Below, piece by piece: positions 7,352-15,208 of a stretch of 64,000 nt of DNA. Numbering within the stretch: the first letter of the stretch is position 1; each line of letters opens with the position of its first letter. Source of the DNA: a virus; the IMG/VR virus record IMGVR_UViG_3300024239_000014, positions 1 through 64,000 of that record; one strand, given 5' to 3'. Both the position numbers and the translations under genes were made by a program. The notes under the pieces are model-generated. The model had not been told where the DNA came from. It did not search any database and was given only the letters and a program-made list of their open reading frames with translations.

Positions 7352-7922
7352 GCAATGTCCCTCGGTGTGTCGCCCCATACGGTATATCCTGCTGTTAAGT
7401 TTAACGTTAGTTGCCTCTTTAGTTTATTACGTACGTACGCACACCCGCGCCCACCGGCGTTAAACAAGCCTTCGTACTACTTACGTAGTACTCAGGTGAT
7501 TATACGGTATTTTCCCTACGGGAAAAATACCGTGTATACACGTGCGTACCCGCACGTATAAATATATATTTAATTAAGAGAATTACGAAATATATAAATA
7601 TATTTCTATAATTTAAACTAAGGAAGTGTGCGCATAGGCGCACACGCTATTATAGTCAGGTACTTGACGTACCTTCCTGGTCGACAGACCACTCACAGTG
7701 TTTTTCACAGGATGCCTAACCTGGTGAAAAACACTATTCGTGTTCGACCTAACTGGGAGAACCTAGCAGGAGTGCTTGTGGTAAACCACGCACTCAAAAC
7801 CGAGTATATTCCTATGGACGGAAAATTCACACCGTAAAAAGTTTTGCACAAACGGGTGTTGCACACAAAGCCCCCCGACCCCCCGCGCTTCGCGGCCGGC
7901 CGGCTGGGTCAGGAGGACGACG
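7352..7922. other. Noncoding hairpin array around an AT-rich island; candidate origin or control region
   Basis: About 570 bases between divergent transcription units. Hairpins: 7474-7491 (GTACTAC/GTAGTAC), 7504-7533 (13 bp, one bulge), 7540-7557 (ACGTGCG/CGCACGT), then an almost pure A/T stretch 7558-7620, then 7626-7645 (GTGTGCGC/GCGCACAC), 7659-7673, 7679-7690 and 7697-7735 (12-bp AGTGTTTTTCAC stem). The right end (7865-7915) turns abruptly GC-rich. The A/T island could hold early promoters in both directions. Replication origin is a hypothesis from structure alone. Confidence 0.5.
7628..7837 (+). CDS. Possible small protein, 69 aa or shorter
   Basis: Weak call. The frame starts at GTG 7628 inside a hairpin, with AGGAA too close upstream. 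The C-terminal 35 residues (from NTIRVRPNWENLAG) look more native than the N-terminus. A start at ATG 7712 would give 41 residues but would lie in the loop of the 7697-7735 hairpin with no good Shine-Dalgarno. It may be an open frame by chance in a regulatory region. Confidence 0.25.
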   Translation: MRIGAHAIIVRYLTYLPGRQTTHSVFHRMPNLVKNTIRVRPNWENLAGVLVVNHALKTEYIPMDGKFTP

Positions 7923-8219
7923 ATGTCATGGCGGACGTGTTTAGCGCGGTGGTCGATGCGCAAACCGCAGGGTGCGGTGCAGGAGCCGCGTGAAGCGGCG
8001 GTAGCGCTGCTGGAGCAAGCGCTCCTGTTGGCGTACGCCAATGGCCTGACCGCACGGGACGTGGCGAGCCTCACCAACGGCGTATGGGATCGGGAGATCT
8101 TCTCACGACAGGCGGTGGATCAGACCGAAGTGCTGCACTCACTACTGGCAGCATGGAGACAGACCTGCGAAGCCAAAGGGGTGGATTGGGTCACCATGCT
8201 GCTGTGTGAAGTTACGTAA
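7923..8219 (+). CDS. Small helical protein with high-GC codons, 98 aa
   Basis: Not recognised. ATG 7923 follows GGAGGA at good spacing. The core from residue 20 is helical (EAAVALLEQALLLAYANG, then LTARDVASLTNG), with a possible helix-turn-helix feel but no confident match. GC content is clearly above that of neighbouring genes, with a GC-rich leader (CCCCCC runs), which suggests acquisition from another source. It is the first rightward gene after the AT-rich hairpin region. Confidence 0.6.
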   Translation: MSWRTCLARWSMRKPQGAVQEPREAAVALLEQALLLAYANGLTARDVASLTNGVWDREIFSRQAVDQTEVLHSLLAAWRQTCEAKGVDWVTMLLCEVT

Positions 8220-8274
8220 AAACTTACACGGGTAATTCATGGTGTGCGAGAGTCGCATGCTGGAGGGATTCGTG

Positions 8275-8421
8275 ATGACCAAACAATCTTGGGAGCCCCA
8301 ACGTCGCACATTGGAACGTTCTGAACTACGAGCAGGACAACCAGTTCGTCTTGAGGTTTACGGTCGTGATAACACACTTGTCGTCGTACGGGAAATTACA
8401 CCGGCAAGACCAGCGGCATAA
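8275..8421 (+). CDS. Very small protein, 48 aa
   Basis: Not recognised. ATG 8275 is chosen because GGAGG lies 8 bases upstream; an earlier in-frame ATG at 8239 has none. The protein begins MTKQSWEPQRRT, is basic, and ends with a strand-like TLVVVREITPARPAA. Its TAA stop lies in the GGCATAAC flank of the following hairpin. Probably co-transcribed with 7923-8219. Confidence 0.55.
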   Translation: MTKQSWEPQRRTLERSELRAGQPVRLEVYGRDNTLVVVREITPARPAA

Positions 8422-8422
8422 C

Positions 8423-8445
8423 GCCCTGAGGGATTCCCTCAGGGC
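8423..8445. terminator. 10-bp hairpin between convergent genes
   Basis: Perfect stem GCCCTGAGGG/CCCTCAGGGC with loop ATT. On the minus strand it is followed by GTTATGCCGC, the recurrent tail, so it most likely ends the 8459-8812 transcript. It may also end the rightward transcript (tail TGTTACG). Confidence 0.75.
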
Positions 8446-8458
8446 TGTTACGAAACGG

Positions 8459-8812
8459 TTACGGGGTGTACAGGCCCGCGAAAGCATCAGCCACAGGCTC
8501 AATGGCGTCGGCCAGGTCGGAGGGCTTCCGATCAAACGAGATAGCGAATTGCTCAGCAGTACCGAGATTGGACTGCACGTAATCGCCGATCGCAGTAGCG
8601 AGCTCGTCAGTGTCGCTGATGTTCGTGACAGCGTAGTAGCGAATGCCGCGATCACGAAAGTACGTTTTGAGTCGTTCCTGGGCAGGTGCTTCACCAGGAG
8701 CAGTAGCGTCGATGAACGCCTTGTTGCCGGAGTAGTCGGGATTAGCGTCTAGCACTAGACGCAGTTGGGTGTTGGCAGCGGCGGCTTCAGCCACCTTGGC
8801 GATGCGAAACAT
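8459..8812 (-). CDS. Hypothetical protein, 117 aa
   Basis: Not recognised. ATG 8812 is preceded by a perfect AGGAGG six bases upstream; the frame stays open further but lacks another ribosome site. Begins MFRIAKVAEAAAANTQL and is Ala/Asp rich. It shows an alternating alpha/beta pattern (RYYAVTNISDTDELATAIGD), compatible with a small ferredoxin-like or thioredoxin-like fold. No catalytic motif is seen. Confidence 0.7.
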   Translation of the reverse strand: MFRIAKVAEAAAANTQLRLVLDANPDYSGNKAFIDATAPGEAPAQERLKTYFRDRGIRYYAVTNISDTDELATAIGDYVQSNLGTAEQFAISFDRKPSDLADAIEPVADAFAGLYTP

Positions 8813-8910
8813 GTGCGTCCTCCTTTGGACTGATTCATGGAATATCTCCACGCTGAAAGTGGTCGACACCAGCGCCGACCATAAGAACTCACTCAAAACC
8901 GTACTAAAAC

Positions 8911-8940
8911 AAAAAAAAACAGCGGAGACGAACTCCGCTG
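8911..8940 (-). terminator. Canonical intrinsic terminator
   Basis: Stem CAGCGGAG/CTCCGCTG (8920-8927 with 8933-8940), loop ACGAA, followed on the minus strand by a run of nine T. It lies about 90 bases downstream of the 9033-9749 stop. It is one of the few classical U-tract terminators in the window. Confidence 0.85.
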
Positions 8941-9032
8941 CGTTGTGACGCCAATGGCTGTGGGTAGATCACTGGATCAAAGCGGCGTCCAAGGCTCCGT
9001 TACCGGAGCGACCCTACGACACAGAAACGGGT

Positions 9033-9749
9033 TTAATCAGCGGTATCCTCGGACACAGAAACCGGGAACACGTCGATGGAGTAACCCGGCAGAGCGCGAT
9101 AGCGCAGTTGACCACGTTGACGGTAGACAACCACCAGCGTGTCCTTACCGATCGATTGGAAGGGTTTGTACTGGTACTGGTAGAGCCAGGTGCCGTCGGT
9201 GAAGGTGTAGATGGTTTCCTTCCAGCTAGGCTTGCTGGAGATGACGGCCATCATACCGCGCTTGAAACCACCGAAGAACCCGCAGTTATCAAACAAACTG
9301 GCATCGAGGTACTGGCGGTCGAAATGTTCCGCCATGTCACCGAGACTGAGGTCTTCGTTCCAACGCGGTACGACTAGTGAACGAACCTCGTGCACCATCG
9401 ATTCGGGGTCGTAATCGAAGATCGAGTACAGACCAACGATGCTGTGATCTTCGAAAACGTTGGCGGTGAGTTCGCTCAGCTTCGGGATTCCATCTGTCAG
9501 AAGAGGACGCCAGTTAGATGTGTCAACCAGATCGTCGTGGAATTCTTCGACGGCATCGACGTAGGTCTTGACGTACGCCGTTTTCTTGGTGGCATAATAG
9601 TCAAGGTAAAAGGGTTCGTAGCCATCGTACAGCGCGCGAGCACTGAGCTCGCCGTCAGCGATTGGGTAGTGCGCCAAAAGGGCGTCCATGTTAAGTTGGA
9701 ATGCGGCGCGATCGTATTCGCGCTTATAAAAACGTTTGGAGTGATCCAT
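9033..9749 (-). CDS. Hypothetical protein, 238 aa
   Basis: Not recognised. ATG 9749 has AAGGAAA five bases upstream. The sequence is rich in Tyr, Phe and Asp and mixed alpha/beta, with GGFKRGMMAVISSKPSW near residue 165 and a strand-rich C-terminus (DTLVVVYRQRGQLRYRAL). It is bracketed by a hairpin on each side, so it looks like a single-gene transcription unit. Confidence 0.7.
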   Translation of the reverse strand: MDHSKRFYKREYDRAAFQLNMDALLAHYPIADGELSARALYDGYEPFYLDYYATKKTAYVKTYVDAVEEFHDDLVDTSNWRPLLTDGIPKLSELTANVFEDHSIVGLYSIFDYDPESMVHEVRSLVVPRWNEDLSLGDMAEHFDRQYLDASLFDNCGFFGGFKRGMMAVISSKPSWKETIYTFTDGTWLYQYQYKPFQSIGKDTLVVVYRQRGQLRYRALPGYSIDVFPVSVSEDTAD

Positions 9750-9777
9750 TGCAGTTTCCTTAACTAAAGAGAATAAA

Positions 9778-9800
9778 GCGGGTAGGGATTCCCTACCCGC
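9778..9800. terminator. 10-bp hairpin downstream of the exported transglycosylase gene
   Basis: Stem GCGGGTAGGG/CCCTACCCGC with loop ATT. In minus-strand RNA it is preceded by GTCATAGC and followed by TTTATTCTCTTT, a partial U-tract. It ends the 9810-10436 transcript. Confidence 0.75.
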
Positions 9801-9809
9801 GCTATGACG

Positions 9810-10436
9810 TTAACCGTTTTCCATGAAGTACCGGAAGTACTCAGCTTCGAATGTTTTTACACTCAAACCGAACTTCCAATTGACATAGCTCCTTACCTGA
9901 GAGACCGTGCGCGCTTTACCTTTATCAGTGTAAAACACCGACCGGTTATTCTGCGCAGCTCTCGGTAAGACGGCTGACGCCTTACGATTACTTTTCGCCA
10001 GCAGGAGTTTCTTTACCCCACCTTCTCCAAGGAGATGGGCGAGATAGAGTTCTCCGGGGGTCGGGTCACGACCGAGGATGCCTTTTAAGTACGTCTGGTT
10101 ATACGCCAGCAATTCAGCTGCCATCAAGGCATTGTAACGAGCGTTGTACTTTGACGCATTAAGGGGAATCCCGTGTTTCCGGCCGTGTCCTTTTAACATA
10201 GCCTTCCAGGTACGATCTGTAAACTGGAAAAGGCCGCCGGCTGAAGTCGTCTCGGATTGAGCCCGTCGTTTGAACCTCGATTCCTTGTAAGCAAAGGCGG
10301 CAAGAACTGCTGCATCTACTTCCACGGTCTCGGCTGCTAGGAGCAGCGTTCGTGCATGGTAGTCGAAATCTTTCCCGAAGATGGGAAACGACACCCCAAC
10401 GAGCAGCAGTAGAGCGAAGATGCTCTTCATCTGCAT
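9810..10436 (-). CDS. Exported lytic transglycosylase (SLT family), probable endolysin
   Basis: 208 residues. An N-terminal hydrophobic signal (MQMKSIFALLLLVGVSFPIF) ends near residue 21. An SLT/goose-lysozyme-like domain follows: catalytic Glu in AFAYKESRF (E52), then SAGGLFQFTDRTWKAM, and LYLAHLLGEGG. ATG 10436 has AAGGAG upstream. SLT enzymes cleave peptidoglycan glycan strands; the signal implies Sec-dependent export or a signal-anchor-release endolysin. The same domain occurs in the giant virion protein at 43209-50333, including the shared FYT-x(2)-G-x(2)-RTV-x(2)-V ending, so the two are paralogous. Lysis is the likely role. Confidence 0.88.
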   Translation of the reverse strand: MQMKSIFALLLLVGVSFPIFGKDFDYHARTLLLAAETVEVDAAVLAAFAYKESRFKRRAQSETTSAGGLFQFTDRTWKAMLKGHGRKHGIPLNASKYNARYNALMAAELLAYNQTYLKGILGRDPTPGELYLAHLLGEGGVKKLLLAKSNRKASAVLPRAAQNNRSVFYTDKGKARTVSQVRSYVNWKFGLSVKTFEAEYFRYFMENG

Positions 10437-10512
10437 GATACACTCCTTCTAGGTTATTATTTCGGTGTTTCCTCAACCTACCTAGTTTCACCTCCTTTTT
10501 CTGATTTACAGA

Positions 10513-11169
10513 TTAACCAACTTGTTTGGATTTAGGCGTCCAATGGAGTTTCCACAACCGGTCGGTAAGGCGCATATCCCATTTACCATCCTTCGCCTGG
10601 TGTCGCATGGTAGTGTGAATATCGACAGCCAGTTCACCGGACTGAAAGAGACTTTCTGGCGTATCCGATGGATCGATGAAGCCCTGTACTTCAATGTCGG
10701 CATAAAGGCCTTCGGGTTTATTACCGTGGCGATCATGGCAGACAAGGTTACTCAGAATAAAAGTCGTAAGAACCCAACGTTTAGATTCTGCATCAGTGAC
10801 GCAGGTCGAAACTTCAGCGCAGATAACGCTGTTCAGCTGGTTTTCACCACACTTCAATAACCACCAATAGTCCATGCAGCCGATGTCGCCAAAGATGTGT
10901 ACCTGTTTCGATGTCTGTAGAACATTCTTGCTTTTAACAATCAGGTACTTCTTGAGATGTTCTTCTTCGCACGGGATGTGGTAATCGCCGTGACGCATCT
11001 TCTTGATATCTGACGCCGTGATTGACCCGTCGCTGTAAAAGCATGCCACCGGCCGCGTTTCGACGTCGTCACCATTTTCAAGATAGTAGTACGTCTCATC
11101 AAGCCCTTCCAGATAGAAGGGCGATTTTACACGACGCACCAAAGTTTTGCACCGGTCGAGGATGGACAT
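10513..11169 (-). CDS. Hypothetical protein, 218 aa
   Basis: Not recognised. ATG 11169 follows AGGAGG. Mixed alpha/beta with an early YYYLENGDD turn and several Cys and His residues (GCMDYWWLLKCGENQ, NLVCHDRHGNKPEGLY), which could bind metal though no standard motif is complete. It is the last of three consecutive minus-strand genes (12376-10513) that follow one another by 20-30 bases. Confidence 0.7.
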   Translation of the reverse strand: MSILDRCKTLVRRVKSPFYLEGLDETYYYLENGDDVETRPVACFYSDGSITASDIKKMRHGDYHIPCEEEHLKKYLIVKSKNVLQTSKQVHIFGDIGCMDYWWLLKCGENQLNSVICAEVSTCVTDAESKRWVLTTFILSNLVCHDRHGNKPEGLYADIEVQGFIDPSDTPESLFQSGELAVDIHTTMRHQAKDGKWDMRLTDRLWKLHWTPKSKQVG

Positions 11170-11188
11170 GAAACCTCCTATTCGGCAG

Positions 11189-11452
11189 TTACAGCGAAAT
11201 CACACCTTTGTTAGTACGGATGCACCAGCGTTCGCTGTAACGGAAAACCGCGAACCCAGCGCGCTCGAAGGATGCCGCTTTCTGGGAGTCGAGTTTTCCA
11301 TCACTCGTGAGCAACAGCCGCCGGATGTCGTCGAGCAATCCGCGATAATAGTTGCGGATATCGGCCACCAGCGACTGGTTACTAATGAGAGAATCTGCGT
11401 CGGTGTTCTGCAGACGACGGATGGTGTTGATGGTCAGTGCATTGGAAGTCAT
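11189..11452 (-). CDS. Hypothetical protein, 87 aa
   Basis: Not recognised. ATG 11452 is preceded by AAAAGGAA. Helical N-terminus (TINTIRRLQNTDADSL, then VADIRNYYRGLLDDIRRLL) and a short strand-rich C-terminus (AGFAVFRYSERWCIRTNKG). The two-part layout is that of a small DNA- or protein-binding factor, but no known domain was identified. Confidence 0.65.
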   Translation of the reverse strand: MTSNALTINTIRRLQNTDADSLISNQSLVADIRNYYRGLLDDIRRLLLTSDGKLDSQKAASFERAGFAVFRYSERWCIRTNKGVISL

Positions 11453-11479
11453 TCGAGGTTCCTTTTCGTTAACATGGTT

Positions 11480-12376
11480 TTATAATTCGCGAAACAACAA
11501 AGAGCCTTGAGCCAACGCTGTTTCGATGTCAATGACGCCGTGAAGATGTGCTTCCCAGTCGATGTCGTTATCCATGACCAACCGTACGTTGTACGCATTG
11601 GCAATCATCTTGGTAGTTGGATCTCCAAGTTCGGCATTAGGTAATTCACGAAGGTCGGTGTAAGTAATCAGACAGGGCTTACCTATCAGGTGTCCTACAT
11701 TCCCTTCATTGATGTTCATCCGTTCACTGTCGTAGCGGTCAACGAGCAACAGTAGTCTTTTACCTGACTCCGTTGTTGCTATTAGTTGACGCCGTGACGG
11801 AACATAACCGGTGATGGTGACCTTTAACACCGAAGAGAACACACGGCGATACCAACGATAATAGCTGGTACCTGGGTTTCGACGAGCGATGTACATCCCG
11901 CAGATTTGTTTATCGCGTTCACTGCGCTCTGCCAGTTCGGCGTACATATCGTCAATGTCAGATTGCAGTAATACTTTTTCATGTTGCACCAACGGTAGGT
12001 TGGTCGACACGCCTGAGCCCTGACGATAGTAGACGTGCAGGTGATACAATTCCCACTTCAGCGGTTTATCGTTTTTGATCGTGTTCAGCAGGTGCTCTTT
12101 CACAGCAGTTTCCGGAATAGACCGGTGGTTTACTATGAAACTCAGCTCATTCAGGTCGTAACCATAGTGAGTGTTGATGTACTCCCACAGCGAGTCGCCA
12201 AAGACGGTACCTGGTACCGCTTGTCGGTCGATTACAGTTTCCCATCCTTCCCGTCCACGACTGACGGTGATGAGACAACCGCGGTATGCCGGCATGATGA
12301 TACATTCTCTGTCCAGAATACCGTCTTCTTTAGGGCATGCGCTGTAGGGCCCGATCGTAAAGCTCGCTTTGATCAT
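11480..12376 (-). CDS. Hypothetical protein, 298 aa
   Basis: Not recognised. ATG 12376 has GAGG four bases upstream and reads divergently from the virion gene at 12467. The protein is Tyr- and Arg-rich with a strand-dominated middle (SVLKVTITGYVPSRRQLIA) and a RYYRWYRR-like basic cluster near residue 175. The 90-base divergent gap contains the A/T-rich stretch TTTATTATTCTTTTTGATTC, a plausible promoter region for both directions. Confidence 0.7.
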   Translation of the reverse strand: MIKASFTIGPYSACPKEDGILDRECIIMPAYRGCLITVSRGREGWETVIDRQAVPGTVFGDSLWEYINTHYGYDLNELSFIVNHRSIPETAVKEHLLNTIKNDKPLKWELYHLHVYYRQGSGVSTNLPLVQHEKVLLQSDIDDMYAELAERSERDKQICGMYIARRNPGTSYYRWYRRVFSSVLKVTITGYVPSRRQLIATTESGKRLLLLVDRYDSERMNINEGNVGHLIGKPCLITYTDLRELPNAELGDPTTKMIANAYNVRLVMDNDIDWEAHLHGVIDIETALAQGSLLFREL

Positions 12377-12466
12377 AAGGCCTCAAAAAGGATGGGTGAT
12401 AAGTCACCTGTGTGATTTAGGTTTATTATTCTTTTTGATTCTATCCCGCCACATAGGAGACGGGTC

Positions 12467-13834
12467 ATGTCAGAATTGACATTGCTTGAACCGCAACCAT
12501 TGTTTAATGATGCTACCTCAGAGCACGACTGGGCTGCAGCACCGGATCTGGAAACTGCGTTTTCAGCCTTTAGTGAAGAAAACCATTCGTTGAGCCTGGA
12601 AGCTTACAAGGAAGTCGTGAATGGGGCGTATTTGATCCAAGCCTTTACGAAGGTCTGTGGTCATTTGAAGTTTGATGCCAAACTGGCCAAACAGATTCGC
12701 CGCTACGCCAACCATTTTGCCACTAAGAATGAAGAGCATATTCATTTCTTTGGCAGCATGCTCCTAGGTGTCCACAAAGTCCGTTTCACAGAAGACGACC
12801 GTCTGGCGTGGTACAATGACATTTTGGATTGCGATGAGATCGAATTGATCGAAGCTGTCCAGAACTGCCCTACGATTGAACCAGAGTTCGTGGTTTCCTC
12901 CGATCCGATGAACCAATCGTTCATTTGGATGTTGCACCAGTTTCATCACAGCAAGCTGCTGCACGAGCACGAGATCGAAGAAGTCAAAGTAGAACTGATG
13001 AAAATCATGCACTACAAGTTCGTGACTTCACTCATTGCGCATTCGTTCAAGTTCCCAGCAGATCGCGAAGTCGCACTTGCCGCTTACAGTGCCTTGTCGA
13101 AGAAGTACGACATTAAGCGCTACGGTAGTTGGGGTGCGCTGATCCAAGCACGTGCGGAGTCGATTGTATCACGTACTGGTTTACATTACCAGACGTATGT
13201 CCGGTATGACGATGACAAAAACACCGTCTACATGGTCAACGACATTCAATCCCGTATTCGCGAGGTGATTAAGAGCTATCGGGCAGAGTTCTATAACCAG
13301 CGGGAGCAGAACAGCCGAATCGGTACATCCAGTTCGACGATTGAACTGCAGGGCGAAAAAGTGATCCGGGATCGTACCCAGGCCTTTACCTTGTATCGTC
13401 GCTACCTGTACACCACACTGACAAACCGAAACGACTTCGTTAAACCGGAGCTCATTGCGGTTGTGTCTTCTGCCATGTCGGATGTATCGCCAGTCCACAT
13501 CACTGAAGCATTGGAAGGACTCCTTCTCGCCATGCGGGATGCTAAGTCGCCTTTTGCCGAACTGATCGATGAAACCTTGCTGCATGCGATTGACTTTATC
13601 CAGCGTCAACAGGTAAAGGTCAATGACCTGCAATTCATCATTACCAAGTTGCGCGCGCTGTATACAGCATCGCGATCTGCTGACGCCTCGGTTTTGCGGA
13701 TGCGTGCTTTGGGTGATGAATTGGTCAACGAGTTTGTGCGTTCTAAGAACGACACAGTGAAAGCTGGGGTACGTACCGCGGTATTGTTGTACCTTGTCCT
13801 GCGTGCCCTGTCGCGTAACTACTACACCAAGTAA
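12467..13834 (+). CDS. Probable virion protein, 455 aa
   Basis: ATG 12467 has AGGAG seven bases upstream. The protein is mostly helical, acidic at the N-terminus (LLEPQPLFNDATSEHDWAAA) and has no enzymatic motif. It is 10 bases upstream of the 438-residue gene 13845-15161, and both start MSEL, suggesting a functional pair. The location next to the terminase, and the acidic leader that may be a cleavable propeptide, suggest a head or inner-body component. The role is inferred from context. Confidence 0.7.
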   Translation: MSELTLLEPQPLFNDATSEHDWAAAPDLETAFSAFSEENHSLSLEAYKEVVNGAYLIQAFTKVCGHLKFDAKLAKQIRRYANHFATKNEEHIHFFGSMLLGVHKVRFTEDDRLAWYNDILDCDEIELIEAVQNCPTIEPEFVVSSDPMNQSFIWMLHQFHHSKLLHEHEIEEVKVELMKIMHYKFVTSLIAHSFKFPADREVALAAYSALSKKYDIKRYGSWGALIQARAESIVSRTGLHYQTYVRYDDDKNTVYMVNDIQSRIREVIKSYRAEFYNQREQNSRIGTSSSTIELQGEKVIRDRTQAFTLYRRYLYTTLTNRNDFVKPELIAVVSSAMSDVSPVHITEALEGLLLAMRDAKSPFAELIDETLLHAIDFIQRQQVKVNDLQFIITKLRALYTASRSADASVLRMRALGDELVNEFVRSKNDTVKAGVRTAVLLYLVLRALSRNYYTK

Positions 13835-13844
13835 GGAAAAGATC

Positions 13845-15161
13845 ATGTCAGAGTTGATGAAATTGCTGGCCACGAGCCTGTCACTGGAAGATGGGTTGGT
13901 AGCCCCAGCAGTAGAAGATGAAACGCAGACTGAACTTGAATCTGTGACTTCTGAATTTGATGGTGTCGTTGAGAACGTTACTGAAGCTGCGGTGGCGTTG
14001 GAGTCGCTCGTTGCGACTCTCGAACACTATGCGAATTCCGGAAAAGGGTTCAACCCACTCGAAGCCGCATTGTTCGATTCGGCTTACGCTGCGAACGCGC
14101 GTACGCTGGGTCTACCTGTTGTAAAGCTACCTGCGTTGGAGTCGTTTTCAAACGATCCGGTGGCTGCTACCAAGTTGTCGATGGAGATGGTGAGTGTGCT
14201 GTCCATCCTCCATGTCGCGGTTGTAGAACCTATCAAGAAACTGTTCATCTATGTCTTCAACTTCCTGAAGAAAATCGCAGACCGTTTTGCCAAATTCCTC
14301 AACAGAATTCTTGGCAGGCGCGATGAGGTGGCCGAAAAGTCCATGATTGAAAAACTTCAGCACTACGCCAGTACTGGTGCGAAGATGCAGAAGGTCAGAA
14401 TGGCACACTGCGAGTACATCTCCTTTGATAAGTATAACACAGCAGCGCACCGCCAGGTTACAGTCGCTAACCAGGTTGACATTGTTGCTAACACTCTAAA
14501 GCTACTCCAGGCTGCCGAAGAAATGCTGGCGAAAAACGGATCCGATATTGCATCGCACAGCAAGGAGTACAGCCAGTTTATTCGAGAAGTTCTGCATAGC
14601 CCCGATCGAGTTGACTACAGTAAAAAGATCCCCGATTTCGCTGTAGATGGTTTTTACCACCAGTCAATTAGCCTGGTCAAAAGTTCACGCCTACCGGGCG
14701 AGATCGTCACACCCGCGGAAATGGGTGATAACGGTCTTCTGGGGTACCACTTTAAAACCGAGCGTGGTTTTACTCTCGGTAACCATACTGAAGTCTTCCC
14801 GCCTTCAGCAGCAGACGCCGTTAAGATGGACGGCTACGTACAGCAGATGTTTGTTGAATTTCAAAAGATCCTGAAAGCCGACGCACTCAAACGTACCATC
14901 GATGACTTGAAACAAGATATCGAGATGCTTGAGTCGTATAAGCACACGGAGGATCTTCACGCCATGGCCGGTCATCCTTACGAAAAGAGACCGACCGAAT
15001 ACTACAGAAACTTCCACGACATCACTAAAGCCGGTAAGGCTGCGGTTAAAAAGATGTATTTGTACGTTTCTTTTGTTGTTAATGCCTCTAGTTATGGCGG
15101 CCATATACACAAGGACGCTCTACGTCTTATTAAGGCGTCGCTGGAGTCTTACCAAGGCTGA
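13845..15161 (+). CDS. Probable inner-head/virion protein with acidic N-terminal propeptide, 438 aa
   Basis: ATG 13845 has AAGGAAA upstream; an earlier in-frame ATG lies inside the preceding gene. The first ~80 residues are acidic and Ala/Glu/Val-rich with S-x-E type tripeptides (LSLED, LSMEM later). Then comes a hydrophobic/basic segment (KKLFIYVFNFLKKIADRFAKFL, residues ~140-162) and a helical body. This layout is shared with the protein at 31613-32797 and with the family of phiKZ inner-body proteins processed by the head protease. It is likely packed in the capsid; exact role unknown. Confidence 0.7.
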   Translation: MSELMKLLATSLSLEDGLVAPAVEDETQTELESVTSEFDGVVENVTEAAVALESLVATLEHYANSGKGFNPLEAALFDSAYAANARTLGLPVVKLPALESFSNDPVAATKLSMEMVSVLSILHVAVVEPIKKLFIYVFNFLKKIADRFAKFLNRILGRRDEVAEKSMIEKLQHYASTGAKMQKVRMAHCEYISFDKYNTAAHRQVTVANQVDIVANTLKLLQAAEEMLAKNGSDIASHSKEYSQFIREVLHSPDRVDYSKKIPDFAVDGFYHQSISLVKSSRLPGEIVTPAEMGDNGLLGYHFKTERGFTLGNHTEVFPPSAADAVKMDGYVQQMFVEFQKILKADALKRTIDDLKQDIEMLESYKHTEDLHAMAGHPYEKRPTEYYRNFHDITKAGKAAVKKMYLYVSFVVNASSYGGHIHKDALRLIKASLESYQG

Positions 15162-15177
15162 TGTCCCGGGACATAGA

Positions 15178-15199
15178 GGGAGGGTCGAAAGACCCTCCC
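15178..15199. terminator. Bidirectional GAAA-loop hairpin with CATA/TATG flanks
   Basis: Stem GGGAGGGTC/GACCCTCCC with GAAA loop between convergent genes (virion protein and terminase). Left flank GACATAGA, right flank CTTATGCCG, so each direction of transcription ends in (C)T(T/C)TATG(C/T)C. Confidence 0.8.
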
Positions 15200-15208
15200 C
15201 TTATGCCG

